DNA of 64,000 bases from an uncultured Blautia sp. (GCA_937893675.1 CALBGI010000081.1:1-64000); one strand, 5' to 3'; shown: positions 8,246 to 16,598, counted from the first letter of the stretch. Translations and numbers: made by a program. The notes: generated by a model not told the origin, from the sequence alone.

Positions 8246-8767
8246 TCAGCTTTCTTTATATTCCCTGGCAATCATTTTGAGATACTCCCGGTAATTCCTG
8301 GCCGCCTTTTTTGGCTTCACAATATGTATCTCTCTGCCAAGAGAACAGAGCCATCCGTAAAAATCTGCCCCCTCCATCAGCGGGGCGGTCGCCAGGAACA
8401 CCCCGTCATCCTTCTGCACATATGCCGCATCTTTTCCCAGATACCGCTCCACTTGGCTCCGAATACTGTCGCTGCATCGAAGCTTCATCTGCTTCTCCTT
8501 GTTCTGCAGAGCCTTGTCCTGCTCTTTCCAGGCATTTCTGTCAGCGATATAGTACCCGCCTTCTTTTCCCCGGCGATATCTCACATCCACGCCAAAGGAG
8601 CGAAGCGTCTCCATATCATCATAAATGCTTTTCCGTTCCGCCTGGATTCCCTGCTCCAGAAGGTTGTCAAGGATCTGCTGCATCGTGAGACACTCCGACG
8701 CTCCTGTATGTTCCAGCATCCTCTGCAGATACAAAATCTTTGCTTTCTGCTTCATGGACTTTGCCAT
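8246..8767 (-). CDS. HTH regulator with WYL-type ligand domain
   Basis: 173 residues. The N-terminal half (about 5-75) is a winged helix of the YafY/DeoR-like type (RKSIYDDMETLRSFGVDV). The C-terminal half ends in the WYL-domain hallmark (FYGWLCSLGREIHI). It is shorter than full YafY proteins (about 300) and lacks the second half of the WYL region. It lies directly upstream of the orphan sugar-binding lipoprotein and probably controls it, an inference from position. The start has only a weak GGGGTG ribosome site, so an ATG 12 bases downstream is possible. Confidence 0.78.
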   Translation of the reverse strand: MAKSMKQKAKILYLQRMLEHTGASECLTMQQILDNLLEQGIQAERKSIYDDMETLRSFGVDVRYRRGKEGGYYIADRNAWKEQDKALQNKEKQMKLRCSDSIRSQVERYLGKDAAYVQKDDGVFLATAPLMEGADFYGWLCSLGREIHIVKPKKAARNYREYLKMIAREYKES

Positions 8768-8805
8768 AATTTCACACCCCGATATGTTCCGAAATTCCCA
8801 TTCTT

Positions 8806-8850
8806 TTTAAAAAGCAAGGTGTCAAAAGCCCAAAGCTTTCGGCACCTTGC
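8806..8850 (-). terminator. Terminator of the rubredoxin gene
   Basis: On the minus strand GCAAGGTGCC pairs with GACACCTTGC (one mismatch) and is followed by TTTTTAAAAAG. It ends the rubredoxin transcript just before the WYL regulator. Confidence 0.8.
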
Positions 8851-8860
8851 TGACTGTCAT

Positions 8861-9016
8861 TTACTGTTCGGAAAATTCGTCCTTCCCTACGCCGCACAGC
8901 GGGCAAAGAAAGTCTTCCGGAATATCTTCGAATTTGGTTCCCGGTGCGATCCCGCCTTCCGGATATCCTGCCTCTTCGTCATATTCCCATCCGCATACGT
9001 CACAAACATATACCAT
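8861..9016 (-). CDS. Rubredoxin
   Basis: 51 residues beginning MVYVCDVCGW. The two knuckles Cys5-x2-Cys8-Gly and Cys38-Pro-Leu-Cys41-Gly bind one iron with four Cys ligands, the rubredoxin hallmark. Aromatic core residues Trp10 and Tyr12 and the usual length agree. It is a small cytosolic electron carrier, in anaerobes often serving peroxide or superoxide reductases. AAGGAG lies 8 bases before the ATG. It has its own promoter (9088-9116) and terminator, so it is a single-gene unit. Confidence 0.96.
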   Translation of the reverse strand: MVYVCDVCGWEYDEEAGYPEGGIAPGTKFEDIPEDFLCPLCGVGKDEFSEQ

Positions 9017-9087
9017 AATAGCTGCTCCTTTCTGTACTTCTCTGTCACTTATGGATCTGCCGTTATAAATATCGGCCGGTCAAGCTC

Positions 9088-9116
9088 ATTATACCTTCCT
9101 GTTTTCCTGAATGCAA
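9088..9116 (-). promoter_or_regulatory. Promoter of rubredoxin
   Basis: Minus-strand TTGCAT (9111-9116), 17-bp spacer, TATAAT (9088-9093). No hairpin separates it from the gatD stop 24 bases upstream, so readthrough from gatD is possible. Confidence 0.82.
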
Positions 9117-9140
9117 GGGCTTCTTCACAGAAACTTGTTT

Positions 9141-9869
9141 TCAGTGCTCATTCCCCGCAAAACGCTGATATACATAGGTGTTGGCTTCCTTTTCCTGCGC
9201 ATCGTCCAGAGGCGCCAGCGTCACCGGCTGACTGTATTTGCGCTCCAGCGCTTTTTGGATAAGCCAGTCCGCAAGCTGTGGATTTTTGGGAAGCAGCGGG
9301 CCATGAAGATAGGTTCCTATCACGTTTTTGTAAACCACGCCCTCGCAGCCGGATTTTCCGTCATTGCCAAATCCGCACAGAACGTTGCCCAGGGGCTTAT
9401 TTTCTCCGATAAAGGTTCTTCCTCCGTGATTTTCAAATCCGACCACCGGCATGTCAAACATGTCGCTTTCGAGCACAATATTGCTGATAAGACGCCTTTC
9501 TCCCTGTTCTGTATACATATCCACAAGGGAAAGCCCCTCTATGGTGTCCTGCTCTGTCTTATAGTATTTTCCAAGCAGCTGATAGCCGCCGCAGATTGCG
9601 ATCACTACGCCGTTGTTTTCCACATATTCCTGAAAATCCCCGCGGATTTTGCGCAGCTTTTCACATACAAGTCTCTGTTCTCTGTCAGAGCCCCCTCCCA
9701 GAAGCACGATGTCCAGTCCGGAAAAGTCAATGGCGTCGTCAAGCTCAAAGCTTACGACTTCTGCCTCGATTCCCCGCCACTCACAGCGTTTTCTGAGACA
9801 TTGGATGTTCCCGCGGTCCCCGTAAAGATTCAGCAAATCCGGGTACAGATGTCCGATGGTAAGCTTCAT
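9141..9869 (-). CDS. gatD: Lipid II isoglutaminyl synthase, glutaminase subunit GatD
   Basis: 242 residues, a class I glutamine amidotransferase of the CobB/CobQ type. The nucleophile Cys93 lies in AICGGYQLLG and the catalytic His189 in TYLHGPLLPKNP. With MurT it amidates the alpha-carboxyl of D-Glu in lipid II, giving D-isoglutamine. Start 9869 was chosen because the ATG overlaps the murT stop in ATGA, the sign of translational coupling. The frame is open further upstream within murT, but that part is not GatD. It is the last gene of pepP-murT-gatD. Confidence 0.94.
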   Translation of the reverse strand: MKLTIGHLYPDLLNLYGDRGNIQCLRKRCEWRGIEAEVVSFELDDAIDFSGLDIVLLGGGSDREQRLVCEKLRKIRGDFQEYVENNGVVIAICGGYQLLGKYYKTEQDTIEGLSLVDMYTEQGERRLISNIVLESDMFDMPVVGFENHGGRTFIGENKPLGNVLCGFGNDGKSGCEGVVYKNVIGTYLHGPLLPKNPQLADWLIQKALERKYSQPVTLAPLDDAQEKEANTYVYQRFAGNEH

Positions 9870-11203
9870 GCCTTCTCTCCCTCCAGTTTCTTCAGAATGT
9901 TGCGCGTGGAAAACAGTGCCGTATAATTCACCAGCACATAGAGGTTCCCGACGCCGTCTTCTATGCGGCTCTGGATCGCTTTTTCCACATCTTCTTCCAG
10001 CATGGACGAAATATCCACATACTTCAGGCGCAGACGCATATCCTGACAACGGATTCCGCTGACGGTGATGGAGTGAATGCTCTCATCCCGAAACAGATCA
10101 AAATCCACATCCCACAGCCAGGAAATATCGATCCCGTCCTGGGCATTATCGTTAATGGCAATAATGATATCCTTCGGGGAGCTGTCCTGCATGACTGCGG
10201 AAATATTCTGGTTAAAGCCTGCCGGATTCTTTGCAAGGTTCAGCACAATGCCGCATCCCTTGATGCGGAACTGCTCCATACGTCCGTTTTCCGGATTAAA
10301 GCGCGTGAGCATCTCCTGAAAATGCTCCCCGGAAAATCCGGCAGTGCGGATGCCCGCATAGGCTGCCAGAATATTGTACACATTGTAAAATCCTTTGTAG
10401 TTGGCAACCAGACGTCTTCCTTCCACGCAAAACGAAAGCTGCTCTCCAACGCTCACCTCCTGTGCGTCATAGGTCAACGCCGGCCTTGCGAATCCACATT
10501 TGGGGCACCTGTAATCCCCCAGCTGGCTGTAATGATAAAAGCTGTACTGGAGACGTTCCCCGCAGCATTTGCAGAAACGTCCCTCCCGGATTTCGCTTGC
10601 CGCTGATTTTATCACGGGACGGCTGATCCCGTAAGTGATCAGCGGGTGCCCGCTGTTTAAGGCCAAATATGCAGAAAGAGCATCGTCTCCGTTGACGATC
10701 ACGGTAAGTCCCGGAACCTTCTGTATCATTTCCTCCAGGATCTTCATCGTAATGTCAATTTCTCCATAGCGATCCAGCTGGTCGCGGAAAAGGTTGGTCA
10801 GCACCATGTAGTCCGGCTTCACTGCCGGGAAAATATAGCGTGTCGAAGCCTCGTCCGCCTCGATGCAGGCATAATCCGCATCCAGATTTCCGTTCAGCTT
10901 CGCGCCCAGCACAAACGCAGCCACCACGCCGTTCAGCATATTGGAGCCTGTGTGATTGCAGATCACCTTTTTGCCCTCTGCCTCCAGAGCCGCGCAGAGC
11001 ATATTGTTGGTGGTCGTTTTTCCGTTGGTTCCGCATACCACAAAGATTTTTTCCCGCACCTGCGCAGAAAGCTCTTCCAGTATGGCCGGGCAGATTTTGA
11101 GGGCTATCTTTCCCGCCCAGGTCACACCCTGGCGCCCCATTTTCCGGCACACAAACCCTGCTGTCTTTGCCGCCCACACGGCCAGCATTCTTCTTATCTT
11201 CAT
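9866..11203 (-). CDS. murT: Lipid II isoglutaminyl synthase, Mur-ligase subunit MurT
   Basis: 445 residues, a Mur-ligase-like ATPase. The P-loop GTNGKTTT is at residues 58-65. A four-cysteine zinc ribbon (Cys211, 213/214 and Cys233, 236) is inserted in the central domain, as in known MurT. The C-terminal DUF1727 domain ends the protein. MurT activates the D-Glu carboxyl of lipid II by phosphorylation while GatD supplies ammonia. Both ends are coupled: its ATG overlaps the pepP stop (11200-11203) and its stop overlaps the gatD ATG. Confidence 0.95.
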   Translation of the reverse strand: MKIRRMLAVWAAKTAGFVCRKMGRQGVTWAGKIALKICPAILEELSAQVREKIFVVCGTNGKTTTNNMLCAALEAEGKKVICNHTGSNMLNGVVAAFVLGAKLNGNLDADYACIEADEASTRYIFPAVKPDYMVLTNLFRDQLDRYGEIDITMKILEEMIQKVPGLTVIVNGDDALSAYLALNSGHPLITYGISRPVIKSAASEIREGRFCKCCGERLQYSFYHYSQLGDYRCPKCGFARPALTYDAQEVSVGEQLSFCVEGRRLVANYKGFYNVYNILAAYAGIRTAGFSGEHFQEMLTRFNPENGRMEQFRIKGCGIVLNLAKNPAGFNQNISAVMQDSSPKDIIIAINDNAQDGIDISWLWDVDFDLFRDESIHSITVSGIRCQDMRLRLKYVDISSMLEEDVEKAIQSRIEDGVGNLYVLVNYTALFSTRNILKKLEGEKA

Positions 11204-12459
11204 TCCTGTACTTCCTTTGTCTTTTTCATAAATGCCTCAATTTCTTCCACAGTTCTGGGAATGGCTTCTGTCAGCACCTCACACCCGTCCTTCGTCACCA
11301 GAATGGTGTCCTCAATACGGATCCCGATCCCCAGCTCCTCAAAATACAGCCCGGGCTCCAGCGTAAACATCATATTCTCCTGAAGAGGCGCATTGTCATC
11401 GCCCACGTCATGGGTATAAAGCCCAATGTAATGGCCTGAGCTGTGGAAATAATACTTCATGATCTCTTCCGGCTTCCCGATCATGCCAAGCCGTATCAGC
11501 TCCTGCGCCATAACCGCCTTGCTGATCTCCTGCAGCTCATTCTTGGGCTGTCCTGGCTTTGTGCGGGCGATGGCCGCTTCCAGGCCTTTGAGAACCACGT
11601 TGTAAAGGTCTTTCTGCTGTTTCGTAAACTGTCCGTTTACCGGAAAAGTCCTGCTTACATCTGAAGCATACCCGCCCCACTCTGCTCCCAGATCAAAGAG
11701 TATCATATCTTTGTCCTGCATTTTTCTGTCGTTTGCCACATAGTGCATCACGCAGGCATTTTTGCCCGAAGCCGCAATAGTGTTGAAAGCAAACCGGGCA
11801 TGGCTGGACTTCACCACAAAATCAAAGTACGCCTCAGCCTCACATTCCAGCATCTCCGGCCTTAGGTGCGCCAAAATATTTTTGACGCCCTCCACCGTGA
11901 TATCGCAGGCTCTGCGGTGAAGCGCGATCTCGTCTGCTTCTTTCACCTGCCGCATCAGAGCCATGTCTTCAAATGTATTATATACCGTCAGCCACGGATA
12001 AGAATCCCTCACCTTTTTTGCAAAACGCTGCGCCGGGTTCATGGTAAAACCGTTCTCCCAGCTTGCAATATCAATATAGAAATTCTGGATATGGTTCCTT
12101 CTCCCAAAAAGGGGAAGCTTTTCCTTAAAGCGTTCCAGATATTCCACATTCTCGATTCCCGTTTCGGCTTTTACACTCTCTTTGTCATAGGAAATCCCCT
12201 GCCAGCGTGCCTTCATCTCATCCGGATGGTCGATAAACAGGGTCTCCCTGTAAACCCCGCCGATTTTGACTGCCATAAAAACTGCCTTCGGCTGGTCAAA
12301 GCCTGTGAGATAATAAAAATTGGCATAGGGCGTAAAAGGAAACATCTGGTCTCCTCTGTCCTCTTTCTCTTCTCCCGCAAACACAAACCCCATGGAATTC
12401 TCTTTCAGGAGCATACGGTAACGTGCGCGCCTGGAGGCATGAAATTCTTTGCTTACCAT
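11200..12459 (-). CDS. pepP: Aminopeptidase P-family M24 metallopeptidase
   Basis: 419 residues. The N-terminal aminopeptidase-P domain (about 1-160) is followed by a pita-bread M24 domain. Metal ligands are visible: two Asp in DLGAEWGGYASD, His in SSGHYIGL, Glu in LEPGLYF and Glu in RIEDT. It would remove an N-terminal residue before proline, in the cytosol. It heads a three-gene operon with murT and gatD through an ATGA overlap, and has its own promoter at 12493-12521. Coupling of a peptidase to peptidoglycan amidation has no obvious biochemical reason. Confidence 0.93.
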   Translation of the reverse strand: MVSKEFHASRRARYRMLLKENSMGFVFAGEEKEDRGDQMFPFTPYANFYYLTGFDQPKAVFMAVKIGGVYRETLFIDHPDEMKARWQGISYDKESVKAETGIENVEYLERFKEKLPLFGRRNHIQNFYIDIASWENGFTMNPAQRFAKKVRDSYPWLTVYNTFEDMALMRQVKEADEIALHRRACDITVEGVKNILAHLRPEMLECEAEAYFDFVVKSSHARFAFNTIAASGKNACVMHYVANDRKMQDKDMILFDLGAEWGGYASDVSRTFPVNGQFTKQQKDLYNVVLKGLEAAIARTKPGQPKNELQEISKAVMAQELIRLGMIGKPEEIMKYYFHSSGHYIGLYTHDVGDDNAPLQENMMFTLEPGLYFEELGIGIRIEDTILVTKDGCEVLTEAIPRTVEEIEAFMKKTKEVQE

Positions 12460-12492
12460 CCAAGTTTCCCTCCTTTGTCCTAATACAATACG

Positions 12493-12521
12493 ATTTTACG
12501 CCAAAAAACGTCAGGAATCAA
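12493..12521 (-). promoter_or_regulatory. Promoter of pepP-murT-gatD
   Basis: Minus-strand TTGATT (12516-12521), 17-bp spacer, TAAAAT (12493-12498), directly after the rplQ terminator. Confidence 0.78.
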
Positions 12522-12525
12522 TAAC

Positions 12526-12560
12526 AAAAAATACAGCCGAAGCATACGGCTGTATTTTTT
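12526..12560 (-). terminator. Terminator of the alpha ribosomal operon
   Basis: ATACAGCCG pairs with CGGCTGTAT around a 7-base loop, flanked by A and T runs, 26 bases after the rplQ stop. It closes the rpmJ-to-rplQ transcript. Confidence 0.9.
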
Positions 12561-12585
12561 ATTATTATTTGCAGTTGTTCAAAGC

Positions 12586-13122
12586 TTATACCAGCTCGAT
12601 CAGAACTTCCATTGCAGCATCGCCCTTACGCGGTCCGATCTTTACGATTCTGGTGTAACCACCGTTGCGGTTTACATACTTGGGAGCGATTTCGTTGAAC
12701 ATTTTGTCAACCATGTCAACACTCTTTGTGTTTTTCTTTCTTCCAGCACCCTTAGCAGGTACTTCTTTCACCGGATAAAATACCTTCATCATCTGACGGC
12801 GTGCATGCAGTCTGGACGGAGCATCTTTGGTGATCTCTTTCTGAACTTCATCGTATACGGTTTTCTTCTTGCCGTCTACAACTTCTTTTACTCTCTTGCC
12901 GTCAGCGTCTTTTCTTGCAACCTTTGCAGTTACGGTAACCTTTTCAAAGTTGTCTTTCTCGCGAACAGCCATAGCAATCATGCTCTCAGCAATCTTGCGG
13001 ATTTCTTTTGCCTTTGCTTCTGTAGTACGGATTTTTCCGTGGTACAGAAGATTGGTAACCTGATTTCTCAGAAGTGCTTTTCTCTGTGCAGATGTTCTGC
13101 TTAATTTTCTATATCCTGCCAT
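12586..13122 (-). CDS. rplQ: 50S ribosomal protein L17
   Basis: 178 residues; bacterial L17 is usually 115-130. The core motifs LSRTSAQRKALLRN at the start and GGYTRI near the end are intact. The extra length is a lysine-rich insertion at about residues 60-135 (DADGKRVKEVV, KGAGRKKNTKSV), a form known from Clostridia. Start 13122 has GGAGG 8 bases upstream; the frame is open for 23 more codons upstream but these are not L17. Last gene of the alpha operon. Confidence 0.95.
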   Translation of the reverse strand: MAGYRKLSRTSAQRKALLRNQVTNLLYHGKIRTTEAKAKEIRKIAESMIAMAVREKDNFEKVTVTAKVARKDADGKRVKEVVDGKKKTVYDEVQKEITKDAPSRLHARRQMMKVFYPVKEVPAKGAGRKKNTKSVDMVDKMFNEIAPKYVNRNGGYTRIVKIGPRKGDAAMEVLIELV

Positions 13123-13212
13123 TTTATTTTCCTCCATCTGTGGGACATCTGTACATGCTTGTTCGGTCTTACTGCACAGATGCTTTGGCAATCCCCACTG
13201 TAATTATAATGA

Positions 13213-13273
13213 TTCCTTCCTTCGAGCGGAGTTCCCACGAACCTCAGGCTGCGCCTGGTTTTCGCTAAGTGCT
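13213..13273 (-). repeat. Intergenic repeat copy 1, after rpoA stop
   Basis: On the minus strand the sequence right after the rpoA stop reads AGCACTTAGCGAAAACC, then GCGCAGCCTGAG, then CTCCGCTCGAAGGAA. The same blocks recur after rpsM, rpmJ and rpsN. It carries no ORF. Confidence 0.7.
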
Positions 13274-14233
13274 CTACTCCTCGGAGGGCTGAAGCTGAAG
13301 GCCCAGCTCCTTGAGTTTTGCAAGCACCTCTTCCAGTGACTTACGGCCCAGATTACGAACCTTCATCATATCGTCAGAGGTCTTGTTGCACAGCTCTTCC
13401 ACTGTATTGATACCTGCTCTCTTCAGACAGTTATAGGAACGAACAGAGAGCTCAAGCTCGTCAATGCTCATCTCCAGAACCTTTTCTTTTTCATTGTCCT
13501 CTTTCTCGATCATGACCTCAGCGGTCTTTGCGTTTTCAGACAGATCAATGAAGAGGCTCAGGTGCTCACTCAACACCTTTGCCGCAAGGCTTACTGCCTC
13601 GTCCGGATCCAGGGTACCGTTCGTATATACGTCCAATGTCAGTTTGTCATAATCCGTCACCTGGCCTACACGAGTGTTTTCCACAATCATGTTGACTCTG
13701 TCTACCGGAGTATAAATCGCATCCACTGCGATCACACCAATGGGCATATTCTCGGATTTGCCTTTGTCTGCGCTGATATATCCACGTCCCTTTGTAATGG
13801 TCAGCTCCATTGCAAGTCTGCAGTCTTTGCCGCCATTGAGGGTTGCGATGACCTGGTCGGGATTCATGATCTCGATGTCCTGGTCTGCCTGGATATCCGC
13901 TGCAGTCACAACGCCCTTGCCCTCGCACTCGATGTAAGCGGTTTTGGGCTCGTTGTCGCTGCTGGTATTTTTGATCGCAAGGCTCTTAAGATTCATAATG
14001 ATCTCGCTCACATCCTCTTTCACGCCGGGGATGGAGCTGAACTCATGAAGAACACCGTCAATTTTCACCTGGCTTACTGCCGCTCCCGGCAGGGAGGACA
14101 GCATAATTCTTCTGAGAGAATTGCCAAGAGTTGTACCGTATCCTCTTTCCAGAGGCTCCACTACGAATCTTCCAAATTTTTTATCTTCCGATATTTCGGT
14201 AATTTCGATTTTGGGTTTGTTAAAATCAAACAC
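13274..14233 (-). CDS. rpoA: RNA polymerase subunit alpha
   Basis: 319 residues. The N-terminal dimerisation domain (about 1-230, EPLERGYGTTLGNSLRRIMLSS) and the C-terminal UP-element-binding domain (about 250-319, LELSVRSYNCLKRAGINT and LGRKSLEE) are both complete. The start is GTG, with AAGGAGGG 9 bases upstream. It lies between rpsD and rplQ in the standard alpha-operon order. The 151-base spacer to rplQ holds a repeat copy. Confidence 0.98.
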   Translation of the reverse strand: MFDFNKPKIEITEISEDKKFGRFVVEPLERGYGTTLGNSLRRIMLSSLPGAAVSQVKIDGVLHEFSSIPGVKEDVSEIIMNLKSLAIKNTSSDNEPKTAYIECEGKGVVTAADIQADQDIEIMNPDQVIATLNGGKDCRLAMELTITKGRGYISADKGKSENMPIGVIAVDAIYTPVDRVNMIVENTRVGQVTDYDKLTLDVYTNGTLDPDEAVSLAAKVLSEHLSLFIDLSENAKTAEVMIEKEDNEKEKVLEMSIDELELSVRSYNCLKRAGINTVEELCNKTSDDMMKVRNLGRKSLEEVLAKLKELGLQLQPSEE

Positions 14234-14285
14234 TATAAGATTCCCTCCTTACTGGGTTAGTTGACGTCTGAGGGTATTTTACGGA

Positions 14286-14879
14286 TTACTTGGAGTACAA
14301 CTCGACGATAAGCATCTCGTTTACGGGAACGTCGATCGCTTCTCTGGTCGGAAGCTCTTTTACAACTCCGCTGAGTGCTTCCTGGTTTACATCCAGCCAC
14401 TCCGGAACAAGTCTTCCACCGGTAACCTCAAGGATAGCTTTGTATCTTTCAGAGGATTTGCATTTTTCTTTGATCTCAATTGCGTCGCCAGCTTTTACAA
14501 GGTAGGACGGAATGTTTACACATTTGCCGTTTACCAGTACATGCTTGTGGTCAACGATCTGACGTGCCTCACGTCTTGTTCTTGCGAAGCCCATACGGAA
14601 GATCACGTTGTCCAGACGGCTTTCCAGCATGATCATCAGGTTTTCACCGGACTGACCCTGCATTCTGTCCGCTTTTTTGTAGTAGTTGCGGAACGGTTTC
14701 TCAAGAACACCGTAAATAAATTTTGCTTTCTGTTTTTCACGAAGCTGAAGACCATATTCAGATACCTTGCGGTTTGCACGTTTCAGCTGTCTTGTGGATT
14801 TCTTATCAATTCCTAAATAAATGGGGTCCAGGCCAAGGGAACGGCATCTTTTCAGGACCGGTACTCTATCTACTGCCAT
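14286..14879 (-). CDS. rpsD: 30S ribosomal protein S4
   Basis: 197 residues. The S4 RNA-binding domain is visible (RLDNVIFRMGFARTRREARQ, then VLVNG). The N-terminus keeps one Cys but lacks the four-Cys zinc site of some S4 proteins, so it is the zinc-free form. In E. coli S4 represses the alpha operon, and in Bacillus rpsD is autoregulated from a separate locus. Here it is inside the operon, 17 bases after rpsK. Confidence 0.97.
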   Translation of the reverse strand: MAVDRVPVLKRCRSLGLDPIYLGIDKKSTRQLKRANRKVSEYGLQLREKQKAKFIYGVLEKPFRNYYKKADRMQGQSGENLMIMLESRLDNVIFRMGFARTRREARQIVDHKHVLVNGKCVNIPSYLVKAGDAIEIKEKCKSSERYKAILEVTGGRLVPEWLDVNQEALSGVVKELPTREAIDVPVNEMLIVELYSK

Positions 14880-14896
14880 CTTGCTCTACCTCCTAA

Positions 14897-15292
14897 TTAA
14901 ACTCTTCTGCGTTTTGGCGGACGACATCCGTTATGGGGAACGGGTGTTACGTCACGGATGCTGGTTACCTCAAGGCCGCATGCCTGAAGGGCACGGATTG
15001 CTGCCTCACGGCCGGAACCAGGTCCTTTTACCATAACATCAACAGTCTTCAGACCATGAACCAGGGCAGCCTTTGTAGCAGTCTCTGCTGCCATCTGTGC
15101 TGCATAAGGGGTAGATTTCCTTGAACCTTTAAATCCCAGACCACCGGCACTTGCCCAGGAAAGAGCATTTCCTTCGCTGTCAGTCAGTGTAACAATTGTA
15201 TTGTTAAAAGAAGACTGGATATGTGCCTGTCCGCGTTCAACGTTTTTCTTGACACGACGCTTTGTCGTTGTTTTTCTTGTCGCTTTTGCCAT
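14897..15292 (-). CDS. rpsK: 30S ribosomal protein S11
   Basis: 131 residues, standard length, with a basic N-terminus (TTKRRVKKNV), the HIQSSFNNTIVTLTD strand and the terminal PHNGCRPPKRRRV tail. It forms part of the 30S platform. A long 238-base spacer with repeated blocks separates it from rpsM, where many genomes have almost none. Confidence 0.97.
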   Translation of the reverse strand: MAKATRKTTTKRRVKKNVERGQAHIQSSFNNTIVTLTDSEGNALSWASAGGLGFKGSRKSTPYAAQMAAETATKAALVHGLKTVDVMVKGPGSGREAAIRALQACGLEVTSIRDVTPVPHNGCRPPKRRRV

Positions 15293-15394
15293 TTTAAAAC
15301 TAACCTACGCTTTCCTTTTAATGATAATATTTATAGTTATAAGGAAGCTCGACTGGAAACACCATGTTCACTACACTCGCCGATTCGTTATACT

Positions 15395-15530
15395 CATCGT
15401 TCGTCAAGTGATCAGGTGGGCTTTCTCACCAGGCTCTGCTTTGCATCGCCAAGTGTTCCATGCCAGTTCCTTCGAGCGAAGTTCGCACCAAACTCAAGCT
15501 GCGCTTGTCAGCTTGCTTTCGTCAAGTGCT
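15395..15530 (-). repeat. Intergenic repeat array, copy 2, between rpsM and rpsK
   Basis: The rpsM stop is followed on the minus strand by AGCACTTGACGAAAGCAAGC, then GCGCAGCTTGAG and TTCGCTCGAAGGAAC. Two further CACTTGRCGA units follow (GGAACACTTGGCGATGC and TGATCACTTGACGAACG), so it is a small array of three units. No ORF is supported here. Confidence 0.72.
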
Positions 15531-15899
15531 CTATTTCTTCTTATTAGCAACTGTTCTCTTCGGACCTTTACGTGTTCTTGCATTGGTCTTTGTCTTCTGA
15601 CCACGAACCGGAAGTCCTTTACGATGACGGATACCTCTGTAGCATCCGATTTCCTGCAGTCTCTTAATGTTAAGAGCGATTTCTCTACGAAGATCACCTT
15701 CTACCATCATTGTTTCATCAATAACAGCGCTGATTTTCTTTACATCTTCGTCAGTCAGGTCTCTAACACGAATGTCAGCGTCAACACCTGCCTGCTCAAG
15801 AATTTTTGTTGCGCTTGGTCTACCAATTCCATAAATGTAGGTAAGACCGATTTCAATACGTTTTTCTCTTGGTAAGTCTACACCAGCTATACGAGCCAT
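15531..15899 (-). CDS. rpsM: 30S ribosomal protein S13
   Basis: 122 residues starting MARIAGVDLPREKRIEIGLTYIYGIG. The C-terminal basic tail (GQKTKTNARTRKGPKRTVANKKK region) contacts tRNA in the P site. Start 15899 is the ATG of this motif; the frame is open for 47 codons upstream but these encode no S13 sequence. A 374-base spacer separates it from rpmJ. Confidence 0.97.
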   Translation of the reverse strand: MARIAGVDLPREKRIEIGLTYIYGIGRPSATKILEQAGVDADIRVRDLTDEDVKKISAVIDETMMVEGDLRREIALNIKRLQEIGCYRGIRHRKGLPVRGQKTKTNARTRKGPKRTVANKKK

Positions 15900-16207
15900 G
15901 TACTGTTTCCTCCATTTCTTTGTCTGAAAGCCGCCCGGTTCCCGCGCACCACTTGCACATATGTACAAGGTGAAATGGGGTGCGTCTGCCCGCCGCTTTC
16001 CTTTTGTTTCGTTCCTAATTGGGGTGCCTCGGTAAAACACCCAGCCATGACTGGCGCGTCACAGCCTTTCCGAAATGATGCAGTCCTGCTTGTGACTGCC
16101 ATTGCCTCTCGGTATTAGGCAATACATGCTTTGAAATTTTTTCAACAAATCAGTTATCAACAACCCTCCCGGGTGTTTCAAACTGCAGCCGCATGATTCA
16201 CAACAGA
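15900..16207 (-). other. Spacer between rpmJ and rpsM without a gene
   Basis: No ORF with a ribosome site is seen. On the minus strand, at 15944-15984, GCGCACC can pair with GGGGTGCG around a second ACTTG/CAAGGT stem. A related element with GCGCACC and TACAAGGTG blocks lies in the rpmJ leader at 16434-16461. The spacing suggests a structured leader before rpsM, but its role is unknown. Confidence 0.45.
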
Positions 16208-16273
16208 TCTTCGCAAGGAAGCTCAATCCACCAAGTTCAGGCCGCGCTTATCCGCTTGCCTTTCCCAAGTGTT
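16208..16273 (-). repeat. Intergenic repeat copy 3, after rpmJ stop
   Basis: Minus strand right after the rpmJ TAA: AACACTTGGGAAAGGCAAGC, then AAGCGCGGCCTGAACTTGGTG, then a diverged 3' part (GCTTCCTTGCGAAG). The first two blocks match the copies after rpoA and rpsM. Confidence 0.62.
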
Positions 16274-16387
16274 TTAGCCCTGTCTCTGTTTGTGTTTTGG
16301 ATTCTCGCAGATAACTCTGATAGAACCTTTTCTTTTGATGATCTTACATTTCTCGCAGATCGGTTTTACAGATGATCTTACTTTCAC
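16274..16387 (-). CDS. rpmJ: 50S ribosomal protein L36
   Basis: 37 residues, MKVRSSVKPICEKC at the start and CENPKHKQRQG at the end. The Cys11, Cys14, Cys27, His32 zinc pattern makes it the zinc-binding form. The start is GTG, with GGAGG 7 bases upstream (rpmJ is too short for a normal ORF cut-off). It is here the first gene of the alpha operon, with its own promoter, rather than following infA. Confidence 0.95.
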   Translation of the reverse strand: MKVRSSVKPICEKCKIIKRKGSIRVICENPKHKQRQG

Positions 16388-16471
16388 TGGAAATCCTCCT
16401 TCCGTAAATATAACATTAATCTGCAGTTTCCGGGCGCACCTATACAAGGTGTACATGCGCGTCCACATACT

Positions 16472-16500
16472 ATTCTATCATTACCATATTCCAAATGCAA
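16472..16500 (-). promoter_or_regulatory. Promoter of the rpmJ-to-rplQ operon
   Basis: Minus-strand TTGCAT (16495-16500), 17-bp spacer, TAGAAT (16472-16477), giving a leader of about 78 bases to rpmJ. It matches the fact that infA, the usual upstream neighbour, is 18.6 kb away. Confidence 0.82.
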
Positions 16501-16569
16501 GCATTTTTTTCGGATATTTCCATGTTTTTGGCGTGTTTTCGGCATTTCGCTCTGATCCGTTTATTTTGT

Positions 16570-16598
16570 TGACAACGCTATGATAAAATTGTATAATT
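16570..16598 (+). promoter_or_regulatory. Consensus promoter of the DUF819 operon
   Basis: TTGACA (16570-16575), 17-bp spacer, TATAAT (16593-16598), a perfect match. The leader to the first gene is about 118 bases. The 335-base gap 16388-16722 is thus a divergent promoter region with no gene. Confidence 0.88.

Noticed and set aside
9866..10062. Upstream extension of the gatD frame to 10049
   Set aside because: The extra residues overlap murT and show no amidotransferase similarity; the ATGA-coupled ATG at 9869 starts the conserved GatD sequence.
13192..13212. Cut-off fragment of a ribosomal gene between rpoA and rplQ
   Set aside because: The in-frame extension upstream of rplQ carries no ribosomal protein sequence; GGAGG places the start at 13122.
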